Source: Verrucomicrobiota bacterium
GTDB lineage: Bacteria; Verrucomicrobiota; Verrucomicrobiia; Limisphaerales; J093
NCBI GenBank assembly: GCA_016716505.1
Contig: JADJWF010000003.1
Coordinates: 186,001-250,000, forward strand
Direction of reading: 5' to 3'
DNA length: 64,000 nucleotides
Position 1 is the stretch's first letter, and every line of letters starts with the position of its first letter. Position numbers and translations under genes: made by a program. A model generated the notes under the pieces. It saw only the letters and a list, made by a program, of their open reading frames with translations, searched no databases and was not told the origin of the DNA. This document shows, piece after piece, positions 1 through 8,904 of the stretch.

Positions 1-1176
1 GCCGGGAGTACGGCCTATGCCCTCAGCCAGCAGGCAACCAACGCCTGGATCGCGGGCAACACCACTTACGCCACCTACGCCTACCCAGACTTGCCGTACC
101 CGCAGTTCAGCTTGGGCGGCAAGTGGCAGGCGCCGGCGTATGGCGACCTCCTCCATCTCGGAGACGCTTGGAATGGTTCCCCTTCGATCCTGGCGGTGGA
201 CAACACCGGCAATCTCGCGGGGAGTCGCTTGAACCGCGCTTGCTACGTTACCAACGGTCTCGCCAGCGTCTTTTACCTGCCGGGCCTCGCCACCAACCGC
301 CTAGGAGAAGTGCAATGGGCCGCCCCCGCAGGCTCCTACTTGGCGGGCCGCACCCAGGTCGCGGCCAACGGCGCGTACTACTACCGCCCGGTGCGTTGGG
401 CCAAAGTAAGCGGCGTCTGGACCGTGACGGATGTGGGCTCCTTTGACACCAATCAGGCGACAGTCGGCTACGCGCACATGGTGAACGACAGCGGTGCCGT
501 GGTGGGGCGGACGGTGTACGGCGGGGCCTGGCGCGGCTTCCGCACGGGCACCAACGGGGTGATCGCGAGCATCGCGGCCAACCTGCTGCCCTTCCCCAGC
601 CAGCCGACCAACGCTTTAGCCACCAACAGCCTTGGGTTGATCACGAATCTCGCGGGAATCCTCACTGTGACCAATTGCACCGCCAACGCGATCAACTCGA
701 CTGGCGAGGCGGTGGGGGCCAGCGACTTCTGGATCAAGCGCAGCAACGGCCCCCCGGAAGTCTGGACCATTGAAACCCGCGCCGCCCTCTGGTGGCCGGG
801 CGGTACTAACGCGGTGATCTTGGGGGCCATCCACACTGGCGCCGGTTGGCAGAACGAACCGGGCCGTAGTGAAGCGCTAGCGGTGAACCGGCACGCGCGG
901 GGCCTCACCATCGTCGGCACCGGCTGGATCACGCCCACCGGCTACGCGCGAGCGTTCATCAAGGAGGTGGGATTGGTACCCGGGAACTACGACATCTCGG
1001 CAACGCAACAGCCGATGCTCGATCTGAACGATGCCCAACTGACGTGGAAGTTGTCCGGGCAGACGTTCATTTCGGCGGAGGCGATTAACGACGCTGGCTG
1101 GATCGTAGGGAATGGAAGTTCCGGCTCTTACACCCGCGGCATGGTGCTCGTGCCACAACCCGTGTCAGTTCAGTAG
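1..1176 (+). CDS. HAF-repeat-like secreted protein, 5' end outside window
   Basis: The reading frame is open from base 1, so the N-terminus lies outside the window; about 391 residues are visible. The protein is built of short imperfect repeats of the type AxNDxGxVVG, for example VNDSGAVVGRTVYGGAWRGF near the middle and AINDAGWIVGNGSSGSYTRG near the end, separated by segments rich in Asn, Gly, Thr and Tyr. This pattern matches HAF repeats, which are usually predicted extracellular; their function is not known. The next gene starts 13 bases downstream on the same strand behind a good ribosome-binding site, so the two are probably co-transcribed. Family membership is moderately sure; no catalytic role should be inferred. 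Confidence 0.7.
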   Translation, partial: AGSTAYALSQQATNAWIAGNTTYATYAYPDLPYPQFSLGGKWQAPAYGDLLHLGDAWNGSPSILAVDNTGNLAGSRLNRACYVTNGLASVFYLPGLATNRLGEVQWAAPAGSYLAGRTQVAANGAYYYRPVRWAKVSGVWTVTDVGSFDTNQATVGYAHMVNDSGAVVGRTVYGGAWRGFRTGTNGVIASIAANLLPFPSQPTNALATNSLGLITNLAGILTVTNCTANAINSTGEAVGASDFWIKRSNGPPEVWTIETRAALWWPGGTNAVILGAIHTGAGWQNEPGRSEALAVNRHARGLTIVGTGWITPTGYARAFIKEVGLVPGNYDISATQQPMLDLNDAQLTWKLSGQTFISAEAINDAGWIVGNGSSGSYTRGMVLVPQPVSVQ

Positions 1177-1189
1177 AAAGGAGAACCCG

Positions 1190-2125
1190 ATGAAGATGCC
1201 CACAAGCATTTTGGGAACGGCACTGGGAGCGGTCCTCGCCGGCACGCTGTTCGAAGCCGACGGCCAGGATCCGTGCGCGGTCGCGGTGGTTCCGTGCTTC
1301 CCTTTCCTGAACTACGTCTGTCGCCCCGAGCACTACTGGTCCTTTCCGGTGGACCTGGATGGGGATGACATCCCGGAGTTCAACCACGCACGGTTCGATG
1401 TCTGGAATTTCTGCGACTTCGATTTGGGCGGTGGCGAGGAGGCGAGGGACAACCGGGAGGGGTTTTTCGCGGCGGAGCATGTGGAGGTGTACGCCATCCG
1501 CGACTGGGCCGTGCAGACCTTCATCTCGCCGGAGTTGGCGCCGGGGCGAACCATCCTGCCGAACCCGCCGGTGGGCGGGGACGATTGGGACCGGCTGTGG
1601 GCCTTCAATCCGCCCTTTTCGTTGCCCTACCTCCAAGCCTACGGGCTGGGGTATGTGGCGCGGCGCACCAATCGCGTGCCGTGCTATGAGCAGCCTTGGG
1701 CGTGCCAGGGCGGGGGGCTCTTCGGTCTTCTGGCCCGGGCGTTTGACGCGCGCACCTATGTGGCGCTGACCGGCTTCCGGGTGCGCCAAGCGGACGGCTG
1801 GCATCTCGGCTGGCTCAAACTGGAGATGACCCCCATGACGGAGCCGGGCAATCCACCGCCCCCGCGAGTGCTCCTTCGGGCTTGGGCGATCCATCCGGAG
1901 CCGGAGCAGCCGATTCGGGCGGGGGAGCCGCCGCAACCCACGTTGCGCGCCCAGCGGGCGGGCGACACGGTGACCATCGCGTGGCACGCGGCGTGGACGG
2001 GCTGGCGCCTGGAACGCCGGCGGGAACTCGGTGCGGGAACCTGGGAACCCGTGCCCGACGTGACGGGAAACACTCACAGTTTCCCGGTCGCCGACGCCCC
2101 CTGGCTCTTCCGGCTGGTGAAGTGA
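1190..2125 (+). CDS. Secreted protein of unknown function with C-terminal Trp-rich module
   Basis: 311 residues. The ATG at 1190 is chosen because AAAGGAG lies just upstream (1177-1183) and the product then begins with a signal peptide (MKMPTSILGTALGAVLAGTL). The stretch VDLDGDDIPEFNHARFDVW resembles the aspartate-rich VDLDGDGxPDF motif common in secreted verrucomicrobial proteins. The last 50 residues (VTIAWHAAWTGWRLERRREL, then SFPVADAPWLFRLVK) look like the WxxVxG...RL module often seen at the C-termini of such proteins. Function unknown. It appears to form an operon with the HAF-like gene before it and ends at a strong hairpin. Confidence 0.75.
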   Translation: MKMPTSILGTALGAVLAGTLFEADGQDPCAVAVVPCFPFLNYVCRPEHYWSFPVDLDGDDIPEFNHARFDVWNFCDFDLGGGEEARDNREGFFAAEHVEVYAIRDWAVQTFISPELAPGRTILPNPPVGGDDWDRLWAFNPPFSLPYLQAYGLGYVARRTNRVPCYEQPWACQGGGLFGLLARAFDARTYVALTGFRVRQADGWHLGWLKLEMTPMTEPGNPPPPRVLLRAWAIHPEPEQPIRAGEPPQPTLRAQRAGDTVTIAWHAAWTGWRLERRRELGAGTWEPVPDVTGNTHSFPVADAPWLFRLVK

Positions 2126-2194
2126 GGCCGACGATCTTGTCTCGTCGCGGGCGGCGGCACTGCTGGTCGAGTGATCGGTTCCAGCCGCAAAAGA

Positions 2195-2226
2195 AACCGG
2201 CGCGGAGGTTCGTTTCCGCGCCGGTT
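2195..2226. terminator. Bidirectional hairpin between convergent genes
   Basis: A perfect 12-bp stem (AACCGGCGCGGA at 2195-2206, TCCGCGCCGGTT at 2215-2226) with an 8-base loop lies between the ends of two convergent genes. No long T run follows on either strand, so it is a terminator-like hairpin rather than a textbook intrinsic terminator. Confidence 0.6.
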
Positions 2227-2250
2227 CGGAATCGAGCAGCCCGGGAGTGA

Positions 2251-3663
2251 TCAGTACTCGCGCTTGCGGGTAATGCCCGGCATCGGCACGGGATAGCGGC
2301 CGTTGGCATCGGCGATCAGCGGGGCGGGGGAGTCGTCCGTGATCTTGTCCAGGCCGGGCGCCATTTCGTGGTCGGAGTTGAGGATATCCTCGTAGGTGAC
2401 TTCCTGCCCGGTGTGCGCGGCCATGCGGCCCATCGAGGTGACGAGGCTGGCTTCCACGCCGCGCTTGCATTCGTTGTACGGCTTGTCGCCGCGGATCGCG
2501 GCGACGAGATCATTCCACTCGTTCTGGTACGGGTCTTGTTCGGCCGGGGGCACCTTGGATTCCCACACCATGTCCGGGCGCCGGGGCATCTGGCCCTTGA
2601 AGATGGCCGATGGTCCGCCGCAGTCCCCGTTGCGCGACGCGATGGCGCTGCCCTTGGAGCCGTGGACGTAGCTGGAGTAGAGGTCCATGCAGCCGGTCAT
2701 GCACCGGCCATCGAAGTCGAACTTTGTGCCGTCCGGGTACGTGTACTCGACGGCGTAGGTGTCGAGGTTCTGGTCCACGTAGGTGACGCCGTTGGGGTCC
2801 TGGCGATAGTGCCGGCCGCCGAGGGCCTGGGCCTTGACCGGCCAGGCGTTCTTGATCCAGCCGAGGTGGTCAATGATGTGGACGTAGAAGTCCGAGTAGT
2901 TGCCGCCGCTGGCCCAGATGAAGCTGTGGAACCGCCGCACCTGGTAGCGCAGGTGGGAGATGTCCGCCGGCTTGGGCAGCGAGGCGAAATAGCCGATCGG
3001 CCCGTGCATGCGGTAGCCGCGTTGCAGGATGACCTCGCCGATCTCGCCGTTATGGACGCGGTCGGCCAGCTCTTGCAGGTGGCGGGCGTGCCGGGACATC
3101 AGGCCGATGCCGACCTTGAGGTTTTTCTGCGTCGCCTTCTCCGCCAGTTCAAACATCCGCCGCGAGGTCGGGCCGTCCACGGTAACGGGCTTTTCCATGA
3201 ACGAGTGCAGGCCCTTTTCGATCGCGTAGGTGAAATGGACCCAGCGGAAGGCCGGCGGCGTTGCCGAGATCATGATGTCCCCGGGCTTGAGGCAATCCAT
3301 GGCCTTTTTGTAGGCGTCCCAGCCGACGAACTGCCGCTCGGGCGGCACGTCCATCTGGTCGGCGTGGCGCTGCCGCAGGTCGCGGACGCTCCCGTCCAGG
3401 CGATCCTTGAAGACATCGGCCATCGCCACCAGCTTGATGGGGCCCAGGTGCTTGGTGGCCAGGGCATTGACGGCGGCGCCCGTGCCACGCCCGCCGCAGC
3501 CGATCAGGGCGACCTGAATCAGATCGCTGCCGGCAGCGTGGACGTGCGACATGCCCAGATTGGCGATGGTCGTCGCCGCCACGGCCTGGCCGGTGAGTTT
3601 GAGGAATTCCCGACGGGAGGTCGGAGTGGAAACCAGAGAGGAACGAGATGAGGTGTTGCTCAT
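2251..3663 (-). CDS. Gfo/Idh/MocA family oxidoreductase with Tat signal
   Basis: 470 residues from the ATG at 3663. A longer frame exists upstream, but this start places a twin-arginine signal SRREFLKLTG near residue 18, followed by a hydrophobic, alanine-rich segment. The NAD(P)-binding Rossmann motif VALIGCGGRGTG follows, and MEKPVTVDG corresponds to the conserved EKP motif of the family. The C-terminal half matches the Gfo/Idh/MocA substrate domain (WNDLVAAIRGDKPYNE). Exported members of this type are abundant in Verrucomicrobiota and Planctomycetota and are presumed to act on sugars or inositols; the substrate cannot be read here. The gene is monocistronic, divergent from the GH20-like gene and convergent with the gene to its left. 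Confidence 0.88.
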   Translation of the reverse strand: MSNTSSRSSLVSTPTSRREFLKLTGQAVAATTIANLGMSHVHAAGSDLIQVALIGCGGRGTGAAVNALATKHLGPIKLVAMADVFKDRLDGSVRDLRQRHADQMDVPPERQFVGWDAYKKAMDCLKPGDIMISATPPAFRWVHFTYAIEKGLHSFMEKPVTVDGPTSRRMFELAEKATQKNLKVGIGLMSRHARHLQELADRVHNGEIGEVILQRGYRMHGPIGYFASLPKPADISHLRYQVRRFHSFIWASGGNYSDFYVHIIDHLGWIKNAWPVKAQALGGRHYRQDPNGVTYVDQNLDTYAVEYTYPDGTKFDFDGRCMTGCMDLYSSYVHGSKGSAIASRNGDCGGPSAIFKGQMPRRPDMVWESKVPPAEQDPYQNEWNDLVAAIRGDKPYNECKRGVEASLVTSMGRMAAHTGQEVTYEDILNSDHEMAPGLDKITDDSPAPLIADANGRYPVPMPGITRKREY

Positions 3664-3790
3664 GCGCGGGATGCTTTGGAAGCGGGGCGGGGGTGTCAAC
3701 TCCGGAGACGCGGCGCTCAACGGTCCCCGGTCACGGCGGGAATTCGTTTGCCGGCGCGGCGACGGATTCGTCACCCTCTCCGAGGTCTCC

Positions 3791-4864
3791 ATGAAGAACC
3801 TCTTCCTTTGCCTCGCGTTGGCGGCTCCGGTCGCGTGCCTGGCGGCCGAGCGGGTTGCCCCGGATCGTTTGACGGTGCCGCCGCCCTGGCGCGGCGTTCA
3901 CCTGATGGCACCCGACGGAAGGCAGTTGCCGCTGGTCCAGCGGGCAATCCGCGAGAAGCTGGCGCCGCTGGGCGTGAACCTCATCGTGCTCGAAGTGAAC
4001 TATCGGTTTGCGTGGCGGTCGCATCCCGACCTGGCCGATGGGGGGGCGATCACCTGGGAACAGGCCCGGGCGTTCGCGGAGGTCTGCCGCGAGCACCGGA
4101 TGCGGCTGGTGCCGCTCTTCAACTGCCTGGGTCACCAGTCCTGGGCCGCGCGCACGGCACCGTTGCTGACCCGACATCCGGAGTTCGACGAGACGCCGCG
4201 CATCCCGGCCGACAACCGCGGCATTTACTGCCGAAGCTGGTGCCCGCAGCACCCGGTGGTGAACACCGTGGTCTTCGCGTTGATGGATGAATTGCTGGAG
4301 GCCTTCGCGGCGGACGCCCTGCACGTCGGCATGGACGAGGTCTTTTTGATCGGCCACGAGCAGTGCGACCGGTGCCGGGGACAGGACCCGGCGAAATTGT
4401 TCGCCCGCGCGGTGAACGACTACCACCGCCACCTGGTGGGCCGGCGGAAGGTTGAGATGATGCTCTGGGGCGACCGGTTGCTGGACGACACCGTCATGAA
4501 CTACGGCGAGTGGGAGGCCAGCCGCAACGGCACCGCCGGCGCGGTGGACCTGATTCCCAAGGACATCATCATCTGCGACTGGCACTATGAACCGCGCGCC
4601 GAGTATCCGTCCGTGCCGTTCTTTCAGGAAAAGGGCTTCCGGGTGCTGCCGTCGAGCTGGCGCAACCGCGACGCGGCGCTCGCGCTGCTCGACTACGCCC
4701 GCGCACAGGACCGCGGCAAAGTCGTCGGCCATCTTGGCACGACGTGGTCAGGTGCCGACGCGATCGCGCGGGCATTGCTCGGCGAAGGGGGCGAGCCACC
4801 GGGACAGGTCCGGCAGATCGTCGCGGCCCTGGAAGCCTGCCTGAAGCGCCTGGCGGGCGATTAG
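3791..4864 (+). CDS. GH20-like secreted glycosidase (beta-N-acetylhexosaminidase fold)
   Basis: 357 residues. The ATG at 3791 is preferred because it gives a clear signal peptide (MKNLFLCLALAAPVACLAAE); an in-frame upstream extension lacks coding character. The catalytic-barrel features of GH20 are visible: GVNLIVLEVNYRF, then VPLFNCLGHQSW, then HVGMDEVFLIGHEQC, in which the adjacent Asp-Glu pair corresponds to the substrate-assisted catalytic pair of hexosaminidases. The protein is shorter than canonical GH20 enzymes and lacks the usual N-terminal accessory domain, so the substrate is uncertain. It is divergent from the Gfo/Idh/MocA gene, which fits a shared role in polysaccharide use. Confidence 0.8.
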   Translation: MKNLFLCLALAAPVACLAAERVAPDRLTVPPPWRGVHLMAPDGRQLPLVQRAIREKLAPLGVNLIVLEVNYRFAWRSHPDLADGGAITWEQARAFAEVCREHRMRLVPLFNCLGHQSWAARTAPLLTRHPEFDETPRIPADNRGIYCRSWCPQHPVVNTVVFALMDELLEAFAADALHVGMDEVFLIGHEQCDRCRGQDPAKLFARAVNDYHRHLVGRRKVEMMLWGDRLLDDTVMNYGEWEASRNGTAGAVDLIPKDIIICDWHYEPRAEYPSVPFFQEKGFRVLPSSWRNRDAALALLDYARAQDRGKVVGHLGTTWSGADAIARALLGEGGEPPGQVRQIVAALEACLKRLAGD

Positions 4865-4909
4865 CGGGAGTGGGTTTCCCACGGCACCCGGGGCCGGGAG
4901 CCGAAGCGA

Positions 4910-7348
4910 TCAGTACGCGGGCTGCAGCCGGCCCGAGGGATCGCGCCGGAAGGGCAGCCAGACCAGGGCGACCAGGCGGACATTGATATTCGTCCGACTG
5001 GCCCGCAGCTCGATGGTTTCGAGGACTTCGGCGCTGGGGTCAAACACGGCCGCCAGCGCTTCCGTCTCGGCGGCGAATTGGGCTTCCAGGTCGCGCAACT
5101 GTTTTTCCACCGCCTCCACCGTTTCAGCCGCCCGGTTGACATCGGCGGCCTGTTCGGCGGCGCGTCCGACATTCCGCATCGTGGTCGCGGCACGGCCCAC
5201 CGTCGAAGTAGAGATGGCTTTGCGGCCGAGGAACGCGCCCAGCAGGGTCGAGCCGAGCGAGATCATCGTGTTCATCTTGGCGCGGCTGGCCTGCTGCGCC
5301 TCGCGTTCCCGGGCGGCCTCGGCGCGGCGCAGGCGTTCCTGAAGCGCGGCGAGCTTGGGCGCGTATTTCTGGCGGAGCTTTTCGGCGGCGGCGTCGCGCT
5401 CCTCGCGCGCGGCCTGTTGGAGACGAACGCGGAAGGCCCGCTCGTCCTCGTCGGGGTTGGAGACCAGCTTGAGCGACGGAGAGCGCCACAGTTTCAACGA
5501 GCGCTCGTTCTGCAGCCAGGCGACAAAGTCGCGCGACCAAGCCCCGTAGTTTTTCACCTGACTGGCGGCGGGGGCGAGCGGGGCGAAGTCCTGCCCCGCA
5601 GGGGTCTTTTCCAGCTCGCTGGCGGCGACCGCCAGTTCCTCCGCCGCTGCCCAGTCCACGGGAATGGCGCTGTCCGCGATCTCGGTCATGACGGTGACCT
5701 CGGTGGTGAGGTTGAGGCGCAGTTTGGCGTCGGTGTATCGCACCTGCGCGGAACCGAGCAGGCGGGGCTGGTAAAAGAGGGTGCCGCCGCCAGCCCCGCC
5801 CCGCACGGGAACGAAGAACTGGGGTACTTCCGGCGGCAGCACGGGCCGGCCTCCGGACGCGGCGGGGCCGGGAGTGGGCTTGGACGCCGGCGCGGTGGCC
5901 GCGGATGGCGGCGCGACCGCCGCAGGGGCAGAAGCCGGAGTCCGGGCGGTCAGCAGCTTGATTTGGGCGCGCGACAGCGGCCCGCGCAGGTAGGACATGG
6001 CCCAGCGGGACTCGAAGATCTCGAAGCCATCCGCGTGGACGTTGTGGAGCAGGAACACGCGGTTGCCGAGGCCGGAGAGCAGGCGGTCGAGGGCGGCCCG
6101 ATCCAGCGGCAGCCCGCGCCCGGCCGCAGCGCCCTCGAGGCCTTCGATGATGCGCGCCTTGTCGCGGTCGGTCTGCAACCGGCCGATGAACCACGTGCCG
6201 ATGTTCGCGAGGCCTTTGTAATCGAGGTCCACCGGGTTTTGGGTGGCGAGCACAACGCCGACGCCGTAGGCGCGGGCCTGTTTCAGGAGAGTGAGCAGCG
6301 GCTGTTTGGCCGGCGGGTTGGCCACCGGCGGGAAGTAGCCAAAGATCTCGTCCATGTACACCAGGGCACGGAGGCTCCCGGTGCCGGACTGGCTGCGCAT
6401 CCATGCCAGGACCTGGTTGAGCAGGAGCGTGACGAAGAACATCCGCTCGGCGTCGCCGAGGTGGGCGATGGAGAAAATGACGATGCGCGGTTTGCCGGCG
6501 GGGTTGTAGAGCAGTTGGCCGATGTCGAGCGGTTCGCCCTGTCCCCAAGTGGCAAAGGCGGGTGACGCCAGCAGGTTGTTCAACTGCATGGCGAGGTCGA
6601 ACCGATCCTTGGCCGGATAAAACCCTTCGAGGTCGAGCACGCCGATGCGTTGCAGCGGCGGTGTCTGGACGGCCTGGATCAGACCGGCGAGGTCGAGGTC
6701 CCGGCCGGCGGCCCAACTGTGCTGGAGGAGGTTCGCCAGCAGGATGCTTTCGCGGCTGCGGACGGGATCGGCGTTGAGACCGACCAGCCCGAGCAGGCTG
6801 GCCACGGTGCTGGCCACACGGTCGCGCAGCAGTTCGGCATCCTCCATCACTTCGTCGGGCGGAACGGCGAATGACTTGAGAATGGAAACCGGCAAGCCGG
6901 CGTTGCTGCCCGGCGTGTACAAGGCGAACTCGGCCGCTTCGCGCAGCCGCTGGATGCGGTCGGGCGGTTGATCCCACGCGGCCAGCCCGCGCCGCCACCG
7001 CTCCGCCTGTTCGGCCGCGTAGGTCGCGCGGTCGGTGCCGCGGCGGGCCACCTCGTCGTCGTTCACCCAGGGCTCGAAGTCTTCCGGCCGCAGTTCCGGG
7101 AAGGTCAGGAGCAGGTTGCCGAGGTCGCCCTTGGGGTCAATCACCAGGGCCGGGATGCCGTCCATGGCGGCCTCCTCGATCAGGTCCACGCACAGCCCGG
7201 TTTTCCCGCTGCCGGTCATGCCCACGACCAGGCCGTGGGTGACGAGGTGTTTCGACTCGTAGAGGAGCAGGTCCGCGCTGGTTTGCCGGGCGTCGAGATC
7301 GTGGCGGCGTCCGAGGTAGAAAACGCCGAGCTTTTCGTAGCTGTGCAT
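4910..7348 (-). CDS. HerA-like (DUF87/DUF853-type) ATP-binding protein
   Basis: 812 residues. Walker A is GMTGSGKTGLC (residues about 43-53); LVIDPKGDLGNLL follows, and Walker B is LVYMDEIFGYFPP near residue 335. ATQNPVDLDYKGL after it resembles sensor regions of HerA/FtsK-type translocases. The central part contains an Ala/Pro-rich linker (about residues 475-505). The C-terminal part has a charged helical coiled coil (about 630-710) and a Gly-rich hydrophobic patch (LGSTLLGAFLG). Proteins of this kind are widespread and poorly characterised; a role in DNA or protein handling is inferred only from the ATPase family. No HerA-partner nuclease (NurA) is seen nearby. Confidence 0.8.
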   Translation of the reverse strand: MHSYEKLGVFYLGRRHDLDARQTSADLLLYESKHLVTHGLVVGMTGSGKTGLCVDLIEEAAMDGIPALVIDPKGDLGNLLLTFPELRPEDFEPWVNDDEVARRGTDRATYAAEQAERWRRGLAAWDQPPDRIQRLREAAEFALYTPGSNAGLPVSILKSFAVPPDEVMEDAELLRDRVASTVASLLGLVGLNADPVRSRESILLANLLQHSWAAGRDLDLAGLIQAVQTPPLQRIGVLDLEGFYPAKDRFDLAMQLNNLLASPAFATWGQGEPLDIGQLLYNPAGKPRIVIFSIAHLGDAERMFFVTLLLNQVLAWMRSQSGTGSLRALVYMDEIFGYFPPVANPPAKQPLLTLLKQARAYGVGVVLATQNPVDLDYKGLANIGTWFIGRLQTDRDKARIIEGLEGAAAGRGLPLDRAALDRLLSGLGNRVFLLHNVHADGFEIFESRWAMSYLRGPLSRAQIKLLTARTPASAPAAVAPPSAATAPASKPTPGPAASGGRPVLPPEVPQFFVPVRGGAGGGTLFYQPRLLGSAQVRYTDAKLRLNLTTEVTVMTEIADSAIPVDWAAAEELAVAASELEKTPAGQDFAPLAPAASQVKNYGAWSRDFVAWLQNERSLKLWRSPSLKLVSNPDEDERAFRVRLQQAAREERDAAAEKLRQKYAPKLAALQERLRRAEAAREREAQQASRAKMNTMISLGSTLLGAFLGRKAISTSTVGRAATTMRNVGRAAEQAADVNRAAETVEAVEKQLRDLEAQFAAETEALAAVFDPSAEVLETIELRASRTNINVRLVALVWLPFRRDPSGRLQPAY

Positions 7349-7465
7349 CGTTAATCGCTGGGTTGACGGTCGGTTCGGCAGCGAAGGTATCGCGGGGCGT
7401 TACGGCGTCCAGCGGGATGGACGACCGGCCCTCGCGCGGTCAATCGCCCGACGGCCGCGCGGTGG

Positions 7466-8899
7466 TCAGCCGGCGGACGGTGTCGGGCGCGGTTGGGCGG
7501 CCAGCCAGGTGTCAATGGCCCGCGCCGCGCGTTTGCCGTCGCCCATGGCGAGGATCACCGTGGCCGCGCCCCGGACGATGTCGCCGCCGGCGAACACACC
7601 GGGCAGACTGGTCATGCCCTGCTCGTCCACGACGATGTTGCCGTGGCGATTCAACTTCAGCTCGGGACAGGTCGAGGTGAGCAGCGGGTTGGCGCGGGTG
7701 CCGATCGCCACCACGACCACGTCGCAGTCCACGATGAACTCGGAACCAGGAATCGGTTCCGGGCGGGCACGGCCGGAGGCGTCGGGTTCACCCAGTTTCA
7801 TCCGCACGCACTTGAGCCCGCGGACCCATCGTTTCTCGTTGCCCAGCACTTCCACCGGGGCGGTCAGAAACTCGAAGTGGATGCCTTCCTCCTCCGCGTG
7901 GTGGATCTCTTCGACCCGCGCCGGCATTTCGGTTTTGGTGCGGCGGTAGAGGATCAGGGCCTGCTCCGCGCCAAGGCGGCGGGCCGTGCGCACGGCGTCC
8001 ATGGCCACGTTGCCCCCGCCCACAACCGCGACCCGGCGGCCCACGAGAACCGGGGTGTCGGCCCGGGGAAACTCGTACGCCGCCATGAGGTTCACGCGGG
8101 TGAGGTACTCGTTGGCGGAATAGACGCCCTTCAAGTTCTCGCCCGGGACGTTCATGAAGACCGGCAGGCCGGCGCCGTTCGCGATGAAGACCGCGTCAAA
8201 CTGCTCGCGCAACTCCTGGAGGGTATAAGTGCGGCCGACGACGACGTTGCATTCGATCTTCACCCCGGCGGCCTGGAGTCGCTCCACTTCCTGTTCAACG
8301 ATCTTCTTCGGCAGGCGGAACTCCGGAATGCCGTACACCAGCACGCCGCCGGGTTTGTGCAGGGCCTCGTAAACGGTGACGTCGTGGCCGAGTCGCGCCA
8401 GTTCTCCGGCGGCCGTCAAACCGCTCGGGCCGGAGCCGACCACCACCACCCGGCGACCGGTGGGCGGCGCCTTGCTGGTCGCGAGTTGGTCCCGGTGGTT
8501 CCGCGCCCAATCCGCGACGTAGCGTTCGAGGTAGCCGATGCCGACGGGCATTCCCTTGTTGCCGCGAATGCATTCGATCTCGCACTGGGTTTCTTGGGGA
8601 CAAACCCGGCCGGTCACGCCGGGCAGGGCGTTGTCGTCCAACAGGCTTTGCGCGGCTGCCGCAATGTTCCCCTCCGTCATCAACTCGATGAAGCGCGGGA
8701 TGTTCACCTTCACCGGGCAACCCTTGATGCAGCGCGGGTCTTTGCATTGCAGGCAGCGCTCGGCCTCGATGAGCGCCATCTGCTCGGGGAAACCGAGGTT
8801 GACCTCGGCGAAATTCCGGGCGCGGGCGGCGGGGTCCTGCTCCGGCATCTTCTGCCGGTCCAGCTTCATGCGCTCGCGGGGGGTCAGGGCGGAGGACAT
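7466..8899 (-). CDS. NADPH-dependent glutamate synthase small-subunit-like / NfnB-type flavoprotein
   Basis: 477 residues from the ATG at 8899. The N-terminal ferredoxin-like domain carries CLQCKDPRCIKGCPVKVNIP and a second cysteine group (CPQETQCEIECIRG) for [4Fe-4S] clusters. An FAD motif VVVGSGPSGLTAAGELARLG, an NADPH motif VAVVGGGNVAMDAVRTARRLG and the closing motif GVFAGGDIVRGAATV follow. This is the architecture of the homotetrameric GltA glutamate synthase and of NfnB, the large subunit of the electron-bifurcating NADH-dependent ferredoxin:NADP oxidoreductase. The gene starts 5 bases after the stop of an NfnA/PyrK-like gene, which favours an Nfn-like complex. The two functions cannot be separated from sequence alone. 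Confidence 0.87.
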   Translation of the reverse strand: MSSALTPRERMKLDRQKMPEQDPAARARNFAEVNLGFPEQMALIEAERCLQCKDPRCIKGCPVKVNIPRFIELMTEGNIAAAAQSLLDDNALPGVTGRVCPQETQCEIECIRGNKGMPVGIGYLERYVADWARNHRDQLATSKAPPTGRRVVVVGSGPSGLTAAGELARLGHDVTVYEALHKPGGVLVYGIPEFRLPKKIVEQEVERLQAAGVKIECNVVVGRTYTLQELREQFDAVFIANGAGLPVFMNVPGENLKGVYSANEYLTRVNLMAAYEFPRADTPVLVGRRVAVVGGGNVAMDAVRTARRLGAEQALILYRRTKTEMPARVEEIHHAEEEGIHFEFLTAPVEVLGNEKRWVRGLKCVRMKLGEPDASGRARPEPIPGSEFIVDCDVVVVAIGTRANPLLTSTCPELKLNRHGNIVVDEQGMTSLPGVFAGGDIVRGAATVILAMGDGKRAARAIDTWLAAQPRPTPSAG

Positions 8900-8904
8900 G
8901 GCGA

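Noticed and set aside
3551..3790. N-terminal extension of the GH20-like protein
   Set aside because: The extension runs antisense through the Tat signal of the neighbouring gene, and the ATG at 3791 begins a standard signal peptide.
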